DNA from: Tragulus kanchil
Taxonomy: Eukaryota; Chordata; Mammalia; Artiodactyla; Tragulidae
Reading direction: 5' to 3'
NCBI GenBank assembly: GCA_022376925.1
Contig: JAIOJX010000005.1
Span: forward strand, 12,862,501 to 12,926,500
DNA length: 64,000 bases
The notes beneath the pieces are model-generated. The model saw nothing but the letters and a program-made list of their open reading frames with translations. It had not been told where the DNA came from and ran no database searches. Below, one piece after another: positions 35,037-43,870 of this stretch (position 1 is the first letter of the stretch; every line of letters starts with the position of its first letter). The position numbers and the translations under genes were made by a program.

Positions 35037-36633
35037 GGCCTGCGGAAGGCGGCAGCGGCATCTGCAAGCAGAGGCCCAGGCAGGGCATGGCGGCACCGAC
35101 GGCCCTGTGAGAGCGAAGCTGTCATGGGGCCCGCCGTGTGCTGGTGGCCCTGACACGGGCGCCAGCGGCTCCAAAGCTCGGGGCCTGTGGCCCTTCACCT
35201 CAGCGGCAGTCGCTGAGCAAGCTCTGGTGCGGCCGCGAGGCCGAGTCGTGCCCCCCGTTGTATTCACGCACCGCAGCTCCATGTTCTATGACGAGGATGG
35301 GGATCTGGTTCACGAATTCTATGAGCAGACAATCGTCACCAAGAACGGGCAGAAGTGGGCCAAGCTGAGGCGGGTGCATAAGAACCTGATTCCTCGGGGC
35401 ACCGTGAAGCTGGATCCCCCCGCATCCACGTGGACTTTCCTGTGGTCCTCTATGAGGTGTGAGCCTGGCGGGTGGCAGGCATGCACAGCCCCTGCCCCAG
35501 CAAGAAACCCCCAGGCTCAGGGTGTGGCTTCCGTTGGGGAACCTAGGCTGGGGCCACAGCCGTGAATAAACTCCACGGGCCTGGAACCTTCAGCGGTGAG
35601 CAGGGCAGTCCTACAGTGCTGGATGGGTGTTGGTTTGTATGTGGACCAGAGATGGCTGGTATCTGGCAAGGGCCGATGGCAGAGTTACCAGTCCACCTTT
35701 CCCAGCAATCCCTCCAAGGAGCACGGCGGGGCAGACGCTGGTCAGGAATGGCTGGCTCCTGTGCCCTTGCCTGGCCTGCGTTTCTCCAAGCTTGCCTAGG
35801 GCCCGGCCCTGCTGGAGGCTACAGCACTTTACAAGCAAGGTCTGCCCTTTTCCAGCCCCAGGGCTATGGGAGCTGCACATGAGTGGGAACTTCCTTTCCT
35901 TCACTTCCTGTCCCTTCTCGTTGGAGCATTTCAGCCGTTTGCTACCTCGATTCCTCCTGTGTTGGACAGAGGCTGGGGGCAGAACAAGCCTGATTCTTCC
36001 TGCCTGCCTGCCTCTTTGTTCCCAGCCCAGATGGATGGACAGTTTGCCAGCTGTTAATAGGAACAGGGACTGGCATGGGAGGTTTCTCCCTCTCCCCAGG
36101 GCTGGGCTGATCCCTCCCCACTGCAGCTAGTTGTTGCCCCCCAACCCCAAGTTGAGAGGGCATAGGATGGGGATCAGGAAGGGATCTGGACGCCTGTGCC
36201 CCATCCCACCTACTGTGTCTAATCCCCTTGCCCTTAATCATCCACCACCTTGTGGTAAGGCACAGCACCCTAGGGCTGGTGCCAGTAGCTCTGAGAAGCC
36301 CACCGCCCCTTCCCCTATGGTATACCCATCTCTTCAGGATTAGTCAAGAGAAAAGTACTGGAGCCCCTGGATAGGGGCAAAACGGAGAAAACAACCATAA
36401 AAGGAATACTTCAAATGTGAAAGCTTGTAAATAGTTGAGTCCGTCATGTTGTTGGGGCAGAGTCTGATGTCTACATAGAAATGATTGTTTTTTTTTTTTT
36501 TAATTCCTTACTGTGCAAACACTGTGCTTTAAGCGTGTGAGAAATGGCTTGGGGAGGGTAGTCCTCAAATCTAGGAAAGCTGTTGTGTTATTTGTTCAGT
36601 AAAATTATTTGTAGATCCTGCAAAAAGAAAAAA
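35037..36633 (+). pseudogene. TUSC2: TUSC2 processed pseudogene
   Basis: The region 35155-35462 translates to a close match of TUSC2 (FUS1), a 110-residue N-myristoylated mitochondrial and tumour-suppressor-related protein. Recognisable blocks include GASGSKARGLWPF, MFYDEDGDL and RRVHKNLIP. Four defects are visible. The start codon is ACG (35155-35157). About eight residues of the Gly/Ala-rich segment are missing in frame. A one-base loss near 35412-35420 shifts the C terminus, whose native frame would stop at 35460-35462. Scattered substitutions are present, for example an Arg-to-Trp change. No introns are present, about 1.1 kb of apparent 3' UTR follows, and an A-rich tail (36622-36633) and 14-bp target duplications close the copy. 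It sits in the 3' LTR of the retrovirus. The last 0.43 kb recurs at 37387-37810 through duplication 11. Confidence 0.93.
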
Positions 36634-36846
36634 AAGAAACCAAGCACCACCCTCGGACGGTTGGAGAACTCGGGTTTATTACGCCAGCAGTCCCCGGTGA
36701 GGCTGGGCTCTAACGTTCAGAGCCCCAGGCTCAAAGGGAGCGCTTTCATACGGGCAGAGGCAAGGACGGAGCTACGGGTTAAGAAGTGGGGGCAACTACA
36801 GGTTACAGGTAGGGATTTCCAAACAGCAACTCACGGAAGCAGGAAC

Positions 36847-36860
36847 AGAACATTCCACTC
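36847..36860. repeat. Left target-site duplication of the 5S fragment
   Basis: agaacattccactc, repeated at 36948-36961 on the other side of the 5S-derived sequence. Confidence 0.88.
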
Positions 36861-36947
36861 GTCTACGGCCATACCACCCTGAAATCTCCCAATCTCCTCT
36901 GATCTCAGAAACGAAGCAAGGGCAGGCCTGGTTGGTACTTGGAGGGG
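36861..36947 (+). pseudogene. 5S rRNA-derived retropseudogene (nt 1-87)
   Basis: The 87 bases begin exactly at 5S nucleotide 1 (gtctacggccataccaccct) and run to about nucleotide 87 ('gttggtacttggagggg'). I count about 13 mismatches against mammalian 5S rRNA recalled from memory, several at former CpG sites. The 3' third of 5S is absent. The 14-bp repeat agaacattccactc flanks it (36847-36860 and 36948-36961). The 5' LTR has a single copy of that target at about 44804-44816 and no 5S sequence, so the fragment inserted after the provirus integrated. It lies inside the 3' LTR on the opposite strand. Block copy at about 38038-38122. Confidence 0.92.
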
Positions 36948-37824
36948 AGAACATTCCACTCTTATCAGCAGCAAGCATAACTTACAGAAGCAGAATTCTC
37001 CTCTTCATTCTCTGCTCTTGATGCCCTTTAATTTTATAAGGCATCATCTTCCTGATCATCTTGGCCCAGGGGCTGAGACCCCTCAAGGCCAGGGGGTGAG
37101 CAGGGGCGGTCCTACCTGCAGGGCTTCAGCCAGGCTGGCCGCTGCCGCCTGAAGCTGGATGATCCTGTTAAGCAGACACATTGGGGTTCGGTATCCCCAG
37201 GACCCATCTTCTGCCCAAGTAGCTGGCTTGCAGTCACTCAGCAGCCTATTCATCATCCTTCCAGCTTCGTAACCTGGAGCCTAAAGATTCCCCTTGGGCT
37301 AAAGTCGGAAGAAGGTGGGACGGACAGCCCCAAAAGCCCCCAACCAGGTGGCTGGAAATACTGAATAATCATAAAAAGCCCTTCTCACCTACTGTGTCTA
37401 ATCCCTTGCCCTTAATCATCCACCACCTTGTGGTAAGGCACAGCACCCTAGGGCTGGTGCCAGTAGCTCTGAGAAGCCCACCGCCCCTTCCCCTATGGTA
37501 TACCCATCTCTTCAGGATTAGTCAAGAGAAAGTACTGGAGCCCTGGATAGGGGCAAAACGGAGAAAACAACCATAAAAGGAATACTTCAAATGTGAAAGC
37601 TTGTAAATAGTTGAGTCCGTCATGTTGTTGGGGCAGAGTCTGATGTCTACATAGAAATGATTGTTTTTTTTTTTTTTAATTCCTTACTGTGCAAACACTG
37701 TGCTTTAAGCGTGTGAGAAATGGCTTGGGGAGGGTAGTCCTCAAATCTAGGAAAGCTGTTGTGTTATTTGTTCAGTAAAATTATTTGTAGATCCTGCAAA
37801 AAGAAAAAAAAGAAACCAAGCACC

Positions 37825-38181
37825 ACCCTCGGACGGTTGGAGAACTCGGGTTTATTACGCCAGCAGTCCCCGGTGAGGCTGGGCTCTAACGTTCAGAGCC
37901 CCAGGCTCAAAGGGAGCGCTTTCATACGGGCAGAGGCAAGGACGGAGCTACGGGTTAAGAAGTGGGGGCAACTACAGGTTACAGGTAGGGATTTCCAAAC
38001 AGCAACTCACGGAAGCAGGAACAGAACATTCCACTCGTCTACGGCCATACCACCCTGAAATCTCCCAATCTCCTCTGATCTCAGAAACGAAGCAAGGGCA
38101 GGCCTGGTTGGTACTTGGAGGAGAACATTCCACTCTTATCAGCAGCAAGCATAACTTACAGAAGCAGAATTCTCCTCTTCA
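37825..38181 (-). repeat. 3' LTR, duplicate-block copy
   Basis: Near-identical to 36648-37007, including the 5S fragment with a small deletion in its G-run near 38118. It arises from duplication 11, not from an additional integration. A further LTR end of about 18 bp is seen at 39269-39286. Confidence 0.85.
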
Positions 38182-39362
38182 TTCTCTGCTCTTGATGCCC
38201 TTTAATTTTATAAGGCATCATCTTCCTGATCATCTTGGCCCAGGGGCTGAGACCCCTCAAGGCCAGGGGGTGAGCAGGGGCGGTCCTACCTGCAGGGCTT
38301 CAGCCAGGCTGGCCGCTGCCGCCTGAAGCTGGATGATCCTGTTAAGCAGACACATTGGGGTTCGGTATCCCCAGGACCCATCTTCTGCCCAAGTAGCTGG
38401 CTTGCAGTCACTCAGCAGCCTATTCATCATCCTTCCAGCTTCGTAACCTGGAGCCCCTAAAGATTCCCCTTGGGCTAAAGGGAGTCGGAAGAAGGTGGGA
38501 CGGACAGCCCCCAGCACACATGCCCCCAACCAGGTGGCTGGAAATACTGAATAATCATTAGCCCCACAAACCCAATAGAACCCTTCTCTAGCCGGTCAAA
38601 GGCCTTCTGCGGACAAGTCGTCCCATCTAGTCTTTAATTTGGGGAAGTTTGCTAGAGGGTAAAGGTGAGGCTCTGTACAGTTGAGGACAAAGTCTGGACT
38701 ACCTCAGAGACAAAGGCCAGCCCGCTGGCAGGCCCTATGGAGAGAGGCAGCCCGTATCTGGGGATTATGTCTCTTAACAGGGCCTTGGCCACCTCTCGTG
38801 CCCACTCACTGTGCGTGGGGTGGCCCCAGCCCATTCCGTGTAGGTACAGATCCTCACAAGCAAATACGTCCAGCACCAGTGAGGCTTGACCTCAGTGACG
38901 TCCACTTCAAGATCTTCAAAGGGCAATGTCCCAAATGTCCGCGCCCCGGGGCTGGGTTTGGGTTCTTGGCAGGCGCTGTTTCACACACAAGTCACACCTC
39001 TTTCTTTCATCCGGGCGCACAGGGTCGGAGTGTTGGGGACAGAACAGCAGCAGCTCAGCAGACTTGCTAGTGCAGTTGTTCCCAAGTGAGCTGTCTCACG
39101 GTGCCGCTTCACCAACCGAGCTGCCACAGTGCTGGGGACAGTCTGGAAGCTTCCACCAGCCCTCTTTCCTTTAGTGCCTCCTCACCTAAAGGCCCGTTTT
39201 TTTCAGGAGGGCTTTGCCCAGGGGGGGGGGCCTCTCCCTGACTCAGGCCAGGGGTTGAGAAAAGGGAAAGCAGAATTCTCCTCTTCATTCTCTGCTCTTG
39301 ATGCCCTTTAATTTTATAAGGCATCATCTTCCTGATCATCTTGGCCCAGGGGCTGAGACCCC

Positions 39363-39690
39363 TCAAGGCCAGGGGGTGAGCAGGGGCGGTCCTACCTGCA
39401 GGGCTTCAGCCAGGCTGGCCGCTGCCGCCTGAAGCTGGATGATCCTGTTAAGCAGACACATTGGGGTTCGGTATCCCCAGGACCCATCTTCTGCCCAAGT
39501 AGCTGGCTTGCAGTCACTCAGCAGCCTATTCATCATCCTTCCAGCTTCGTAACCTGGAGCCCCTAAAGATTCCCCTTGGGCTAAAGGGAGTCGGAAGAAG
39601 GTGGGACGGACAGCCCCCAGCACACATGCCCCCAACCAGGTGGCTGGAAATACTGAATAATCATTAGCCCCACAAACCCAATAGAACCCT
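39363..39690 (-). pseudogene. Env-like remnant of the retrovirus (copies at 38257-38585 and about 37100-37371)
   Basis: The minus-strand frame at 39363-39635 includes a DGSWGYRTP motif followed by a Leu/Ile/Ala-rich heptad-like stretch ([19 protein letters not shown]). It lies between integrase and the 3' LTR, where env is expected. The stretch resembles the junction of surface and transmembrane regions of class I retroviral envelopes. I see no complete cleavage site, membrane anchor or long frame. Assignment rests on position and weak motif similarity. Confidence 0.55.
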
Positions 39691-40300
39691 TCTCTAGCCG
39701 GTCAAAGGCCTTCTGCGGACAAGTCGTCCCATCTAGTCTTTAATTTGGGGAAGTTTGCTAGAGGGTAAAGGTGAGGCTCTGTACAGTTGAGGACAAAGTC
39801 TGGACTACCTCAGAGACAAAGGCCAGCCCGCTGGCAGGCCCTATGGAGAGAGGCAGCCCGTATCTGGGGATTATGTCTCTTAACAGGGCCTTGGCCACCT
39901 CTCGTGCCCACTCACTGTGCGTGGGGTGGCCCCAGCCCATTCCGTGTAGGTACAGATCCTCACAAGCAAATACGTCCAGCACCAGTGAGGCTTGACCTCA
40001 GTGACGTCCACTTCAAGATCTTCAAAGGGCAATGTCCCAAATGTCCGCGCCCCGGGGCTGGGTTTGGGTTCTTGGCAGGCGCTGTTTCACACACAAGTCA
40101 CACCTCTTTCTTTCATCCGGGCGCACAGGGTCGGAGTGTTGGGGACAGAACAGCAGCAGCTCAGCAGACTTGCTAGTGCAGTTGTTCCCAAGTGAGCTGT
40201 CTCACGGTGCCGCTTCACCAACCGAGCTGCCACAGTGCTGGGGACAGTCTGGAAGCTTCCACCAGCCCTCTTTTCCTTTAGTGCCTCCCTCACCTAAAGC
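39690..40300 (-). pseudogene. Retroviral integrase remnant (partial copy at 38585-39198)
   Basis: On the minus strand the frame at 39758-39982 gives a gammaretroviral integrase core, with REVAKALLRDIIPRYGLPLS and AFVSEVVQ. Upstream (about 40000-40290) lie weak traces of the zinc-binding N-terminal domain. The catalytic-site context is altered: the residues normally holding the second Asp read IGPASG, and the DTF-type first Asp is not seen. Stops and frameshifts separate the pieces, so no active enzyme is encoded. Confidence 0.8.
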
Positions 40301-40319
40301 CCGCTGATCTTCTTCTTTG

Positions 40320-41250
40320 GTATATCTCAGGGACAGAGGCAGTTCTGGGGACAGGAGGGGCTGCAGGGAGTGGCTCAGCGCCCACCGTGGGGCTCGGCTG
40401 GGTTGCTGCCTCCTCGGCTGCCTGGGCAGCCAACCGACTCCTCACGCTGACCGGATCGGCTCCTCTTTGGTGGCCGCTGCAATGGACGACTGCCACCTGG
40501 GAAGGCTTCCAGACTGCCTCTCACAGCGGCAGGATTTCGTCCCTGTTTTTAATCTCGTTTCTCCCTGCTATCAACAGTCCCCTCTCTTCACAGATGGCTC
40601 CGTGAACGTGTCGAGTGTCAGAGGCACACCGTGCGTCTGTGCAGACACTGACTCGCGCTCCTTCGGCCTGCCCTAGTGCCTGGGCGAGGGCCCACCGCTC
40701 GGCCCGGTGTCACTGCTGCACCTGCTGTGGGGACCGCGCGGGGCTTGGCGTTGTCCTCCCTGGGTGAGCCTGCCTCCGTCAGGGAGCAGCTCCGGTTCTG
40801 GGTGCTGGGGGGAGTGTCTGTCGGGTCCGGCCTGCTCGAGGAAACTCCATCTTTGACCTCTCTGCAGTCATGAGCGGGAGTTCCCTCCTCTGTAGGTGAG
40901 AAGGTGGCGGCATTCAGCGTCCACACAGCCTTGCAGTGGCTCCGCGGATTTTCACAGAGCACTCCCCGGGAGAGTCATCCTGGTGCTGAGAAGCCACTTT
41001 GCCCCTGGCTGTTCGTCAGCACGGTAACAGCATGGGGGGCTTGTCCATTAACATTCTGTCCCAGCGTGAGCACGTCTGCTTCTCTGACCAGGGTCACTGT
41101 GGCAGCGAGTGCCTGGGGACATGGTGGCCGTCCTGCGGCCACAGGATCCAGTCATCTGGACAGACATGTGACCAGGTGCTGCCACGGCCCAACTGTGTGG
41201 GAGAGGACCCCCAGTGCCGTGTGAGTGTTCTCACACACCGAGAGGCTAGA
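40320..41250 (-). pseudogene. Retroviral RT-connection / RNase H remnant
   Basis: Broken minus-strand frames keep gammaretroviral RNase H-region text: PTEEGTPAHDC near 40900, and AVVHCSGHQRGADPV near 40480 matching the C-terminal part. Upstream traces around 41020-41110 match the RT connection. The fingers and palm of reverse transcriptase are not found between here and gag, indicating an internal deletion of more than 1 kb. Frames are interrupted several times. Confidence 0.75.
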
Positions 41251-41399
41251 GTCCCATGTCACATCTGGCAGCCCTAATGCTGGAGGGCTGGTCAAGCTGT
41301 CTTTACCGCCCTGAAGGCCTTCTCTTTTTAGGCCCCCACTCTAGGGGGTCCTTACCAGACCCCACCATGGCCTCGGGCAACAGCGTGACAGCTTCAGAG

Positions 41400-42800
41400 A
41401 TCTGGTGACCAGATCCAGCAGAATCCTGCAGCCCTGAGGAACTCAAGGACCTCTTTCCTGGTGCTTGGGTGAAGTACTGACCACAGGCTCCCTGGGGCCT
41501 GGGATCAGGAAGCTCGGGTCTCCCTGGTGTGGTTCTGCTCCGGCCAGGGCCATGAGGTCTTGGACGACAGTACCTCCCTTTGCTGGGTTGACTGAACTTC
41601 TCTGACCCTCCAGATGTCCCTCTGCGATACGGGCGTTCATTCTTCCAGTGCTCAGCCTCTCTGCAGTAGGCACACTGGGTCATGATGTAGCGGTGGTCTC
41701 TTCTTGGCTTCCCCTTTTCGGGGGGAGCAGGCTGCCTCAGTGAACCTGGGCTCCCCAGTGGGGCGGCCCGCAGGGACACCTTCTGTTTCATTTGCTTCTC
41801 TGCCATCTTTTGGGCTTCTCGATCGTGGTTCACAAACTTGTCTGCAACCTCCAGCAGCAAGGTGGCATTCATTCCAATGAAGCCCTCAAGCTTCTGGAGC
41901 TTATGGCAGATGTCAGTGTTAAGACTGAACCACGAATGCCATGCTGACCATGCGCTGGTTCTCTCACACCTCAGGGTCAAAAGCGGTATACACTTGGAAT
42001 GCCTCGAAGTGTCTCTCATAGAAGTCCACGGGCGATTCGTCAGGCTTCTGGTGTACCTCCGTCGTCTTGGACACGTTGGTTGGTTTTCTGGCTCCTGCTC
42101 TCAGCCGCTGAGTCGGGCTTTTCTGTGTCTGTCCAGAGAGTCTCTCCCGTCCAGGGTGCTGACGTCCGAGGTGGGCCGAACATCCTGAGCTCAGGCTGCA
42201 GGGTCTACTGTGCCAGCTTGTACCTGCCCTTGGAGCCATTTCCAAGCCTTTGACAAGATCTGGCAGCATTCCTGAGAGGTGAAGCGAGCTCCATGCGTGT
42301 GGAAAAATAGACTCCAGGAGATCAATCACTACCTGGGGCGTCTCCAAACAGGACAGGGTGTGATGCTTCCGGCTGAGGAGATCGGCAGTACTGAAGGGCT
42401 GGTAACAGAGGACGGGGCCCCTCGGCTGGCTGGAGCCATCCTCACTGATCTGGAGAGGGCCCGGGGTTCCTCGTAAGGGCCTCTGCAGGGCCGCGGGGTG
42501 CTGGGCTGGCTGGTTGGCCAAACGAAGTCATCGCAGGCTCAGAGGGCGCGCTGGACCTAGAGGCGGAGGAGACGCCGGCGGAGGAGGGCAAAGGCTGTGG
42601 AGTCTGAGTGGGAAACGGCGGAGCAGCTGGAATGCAGGGTGGAGGCACCAGGGGCTCCTCTTCAGAGTCCCCCGGGGACTAATCTTTGCTGGTTTCTCTT
42701 TGCCCTTTTTCGGAGCGGGTTTGGCCACAACGATCCTGCACTGTCCCTGCCTATTCGCACAGAACTGAACCCAAGGAGGGAAGTGGTCAGTGATGTGCAA
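41400..42800 (-). pseudogene. Retroviral gag remnant (matrix, capsid, nucleocapsid)
   Basis: Three broken minus-strand frames follow each other. About 42800-42530 holds a matrix-like part with a Pro/Lys-rich tail. About 42480-42250 holds a capsid start with YQPFSTADLLSRK and the conserved PQVVIDLLESI. About 42019-41430 holds the capsid end and a zinc knuckle at 41633-41674. The knuckle reads CAYCREAEHWKNER: the first two Cys and the His are present but Arg stands where the last Cys is expected. The order and motifs are those of gammaretroviral Gag. Confidence 0.82.
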
Positions 42801-43154
42801 CCAGGAATCTATGTATAGAAATAGCTCTGGGTGCCCGGGGTCCTCGTCACCACTTGGCGTACAGCTCTAGCGGTGGGGAGGTCTCGGGGACCCCACCCCA
42901 AACGTGGGCCATTCTCACTCTCACCGGGTGCAGGGTTCTCCCGAGGTCACCTTAACCCCACTGTCCCTGGAAAACCTTTCTAAGAGTTTTTCATCATATA
43001 ATCTGAAACAGCTGGCTAGAGGAGCGGCCCGCCATGCAGCAGGAATAGCCTATTCCTTTCTTTGCCTTAGGCAGCGCTGATGACAGAAGGCAGTGATCAA
43101 CCGCCTCTCTTCCCTCCAGAGACGGGACCTGACTGGGTTCTGTGCCATGCCCCC

Positions 43155-43175
43155 GGGCCTTACCTTCTCCTGTGG
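43155..43175 (-). promoter_or_regulatory. Possible retroviral leader splice donor
   Basis: On the minus strand the leader reads 'ggagaaggtaaggcccg', giving a good AG|GTAAGG donor about 210 bp downstream of the primer binding site. A donor there would be expected for making subgenomic env RNA. In the block copy (44310) the sequence is 'ataaggcaag', so the two copies disagree. Confidence 0.35.
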
Positions 43176-43370
43176 CTGTTCCTGATGAGCTGGTCCCTCC
43201 CTGCAATGAGTCCGGTCAGGGCTCGGTGGTCCGGAGGGAAAGTCAGAGCACCAGTCCAAAGAGAACCCAGAAAACCACCAGGTGGTGCGCCTCCTCGTTT
43301 GCCCCGGAGCTCCTCCGCCCCGCCCTGGCTAAGCCACTGGTGCAGCAGCTCAAGGAGCCAGAGCCGCTGG

Positions 43371-43389
43371 AATCTCACTAGGACCTCCA
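43371..43389 (-). promoter_or_regulatory. Primer binding site, tRNA-Thr-like
   Basis: On the minus strand, four bases after the LTR end, the sequence is TGGAGGTCCTAGTGAGATT. Against the 3' end of mammalian tRNA-Thr(TGT), recalled from memory, it matches at all but two positions, both transitions. Proline or other tRNAs fit worse. Copy at about 44517-44535. Confidence 0.7.
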
Positions 43390-43393
43390 GAAA

Positions 43394-43743
43394 TGCTGCC
43401 AAAATCAAACCGTGGAGAAACCAAGCACCACACTCGGAGGGCTGGAGAACACAGATCTACGCCAGCGGTCCCAGATGAGCTAGTGCTCTAAGGTTCTGGG
43501 CCCGAGTCAAAGTGAGTTCTCCTTTCATATGGGCAGGGGCAATTACAGAGCTATGGGTTAAGAGTGGGGGCAATTACAGAGCTAAGGATTACAGGCGGGG
43601 CAATTACAGGTGACGGGTAGGAATTTCCACACAGAAATGTACAGAGGCGTTAACAAAACATGCCACTCGTCGCCGTACATCTTATGGTTACAATTGTCTC
43701 AGCTCAGCAAGCATGTCTTACAGAAGCAGAATTCTCCTCTTCA
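43394..43743 (-). repeat. 5' LTR (block copy at 44540-44892)
   Basis: About 350 bp, starting TGAAGAGGAG and ending GGCAGCA on the minus strand, with gcac target duplication outside (43744-43747). It contains three direct repeats of 'ggggcaattacag' (43536, 43567 and 43597), spaced 30-31 bp, in the U3 region. The 3' LTR has only one. It has neither the 5S nor the TUSC2 insert. Confidence 0.87.
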
Positions 43744-43870
43744 GCACAACTCTATAAATTTACTAAAAATAACTGAATCATACACTTCAAAATGAATAAA
43801 ATCTGTACTACAAAAATCAAACCTCAATAAAACTGTTTTTAAAAAGCATGTCTCAAAAAAAAAAATTTCT
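43744..43870 (+). mobile_element. L1 3' terminus, right half (copy at 44893-45015)
   Basis: After the gcac duplication the L1 end continues 'aactctataaatttactaaa', 'aactgaatcatacacttcaa' and 'cctcaataaaactgttttta', then an A-rich tail. It completes the element interrupted at 35001. Confidence 0.88.

Larger units (their letters stand above)
36648..37007 (-). repeat. 3' LTR, main part, carrying a 5S insert
   Basis: It aligns with the 5' LTR at 43394-43743: 'gttggagaactcgggtttat' against 'gctggagaacacagatctac', then 'caactcacggaagcaggaac', ending 'gcagaattctcctcttca'. A polyadenylation signal aataaa lies on the minus strand at about 36673-36678. Relative to the 5' LTR it has only one of the three 'ggggcaattacag'-type units and it holds a 5S rRNA fragment. 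Copy at about 37825-38181. Confidence 0.85.
36209..38558. repeat. Tandem duplication 11 (offset about 1177 bp)
   Basis: Copy A is about 36209-37371 and copy B about 37387-38558. It spans the TUSC2 3' UTR, the 3' LTR with its 5S insert, and the retroviral 3' region. Near its right end copy A has several small deletions (37280-37380) compared with copy B. Confidence 0.92.
38163..40303. repeat. Tandem duplication 12 (offset 1106 bp)
   Basis: Copy A is about 38163-39198 and copy B about 39269-40303. The first 400 bp also belong to duplication 11, so the env-like part occurs three times (about 37010, 38180 and 39290). Between the copies, 39199-39268 is about 70 bp not found at the end of copy B, with a G10 run. 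Confidence 0.92.
35002..43743 (-). mobile_element. Class I (gamma-type) endogenous retrovirus, decayed provirus
   Basis: Order on the minus strand: 5' LTR (43743-43394), primer binding site, leader, gag remnants (about 42800-41400), partial pol (41250-39690), env-like remnant, 3' LTR. Most of the reverse transcriptase and the protease are missing: gag is followed within about 400 bp by sequence matching the RT connection and RNase H region. Reading frames are broken by stops and frameshifts throughout. Two assembly-type duplications, the TUSC2 insertion and the 5S fragment inflate its span; the remaining retroviral sequence is about 4.7-4.9 kb. It lies in a sense L1 with gcac target duplications. 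Class is inferred from gag and integrase motifs. Confidence 0.88.

Noticed and set aside
35107..35565. Functional TUSC2-like gene
   Set aside because: Native start lost, internal deletion, C-terminal frameshift, intronless with poly(A) tail and target duplications, and located inside an LTR.
37825..38181. A third LTR suggesting a second provirus
   Set aside because: It carries the same 5S insert and the same flanks as 36648-37007, so it is a block-duplication copy.
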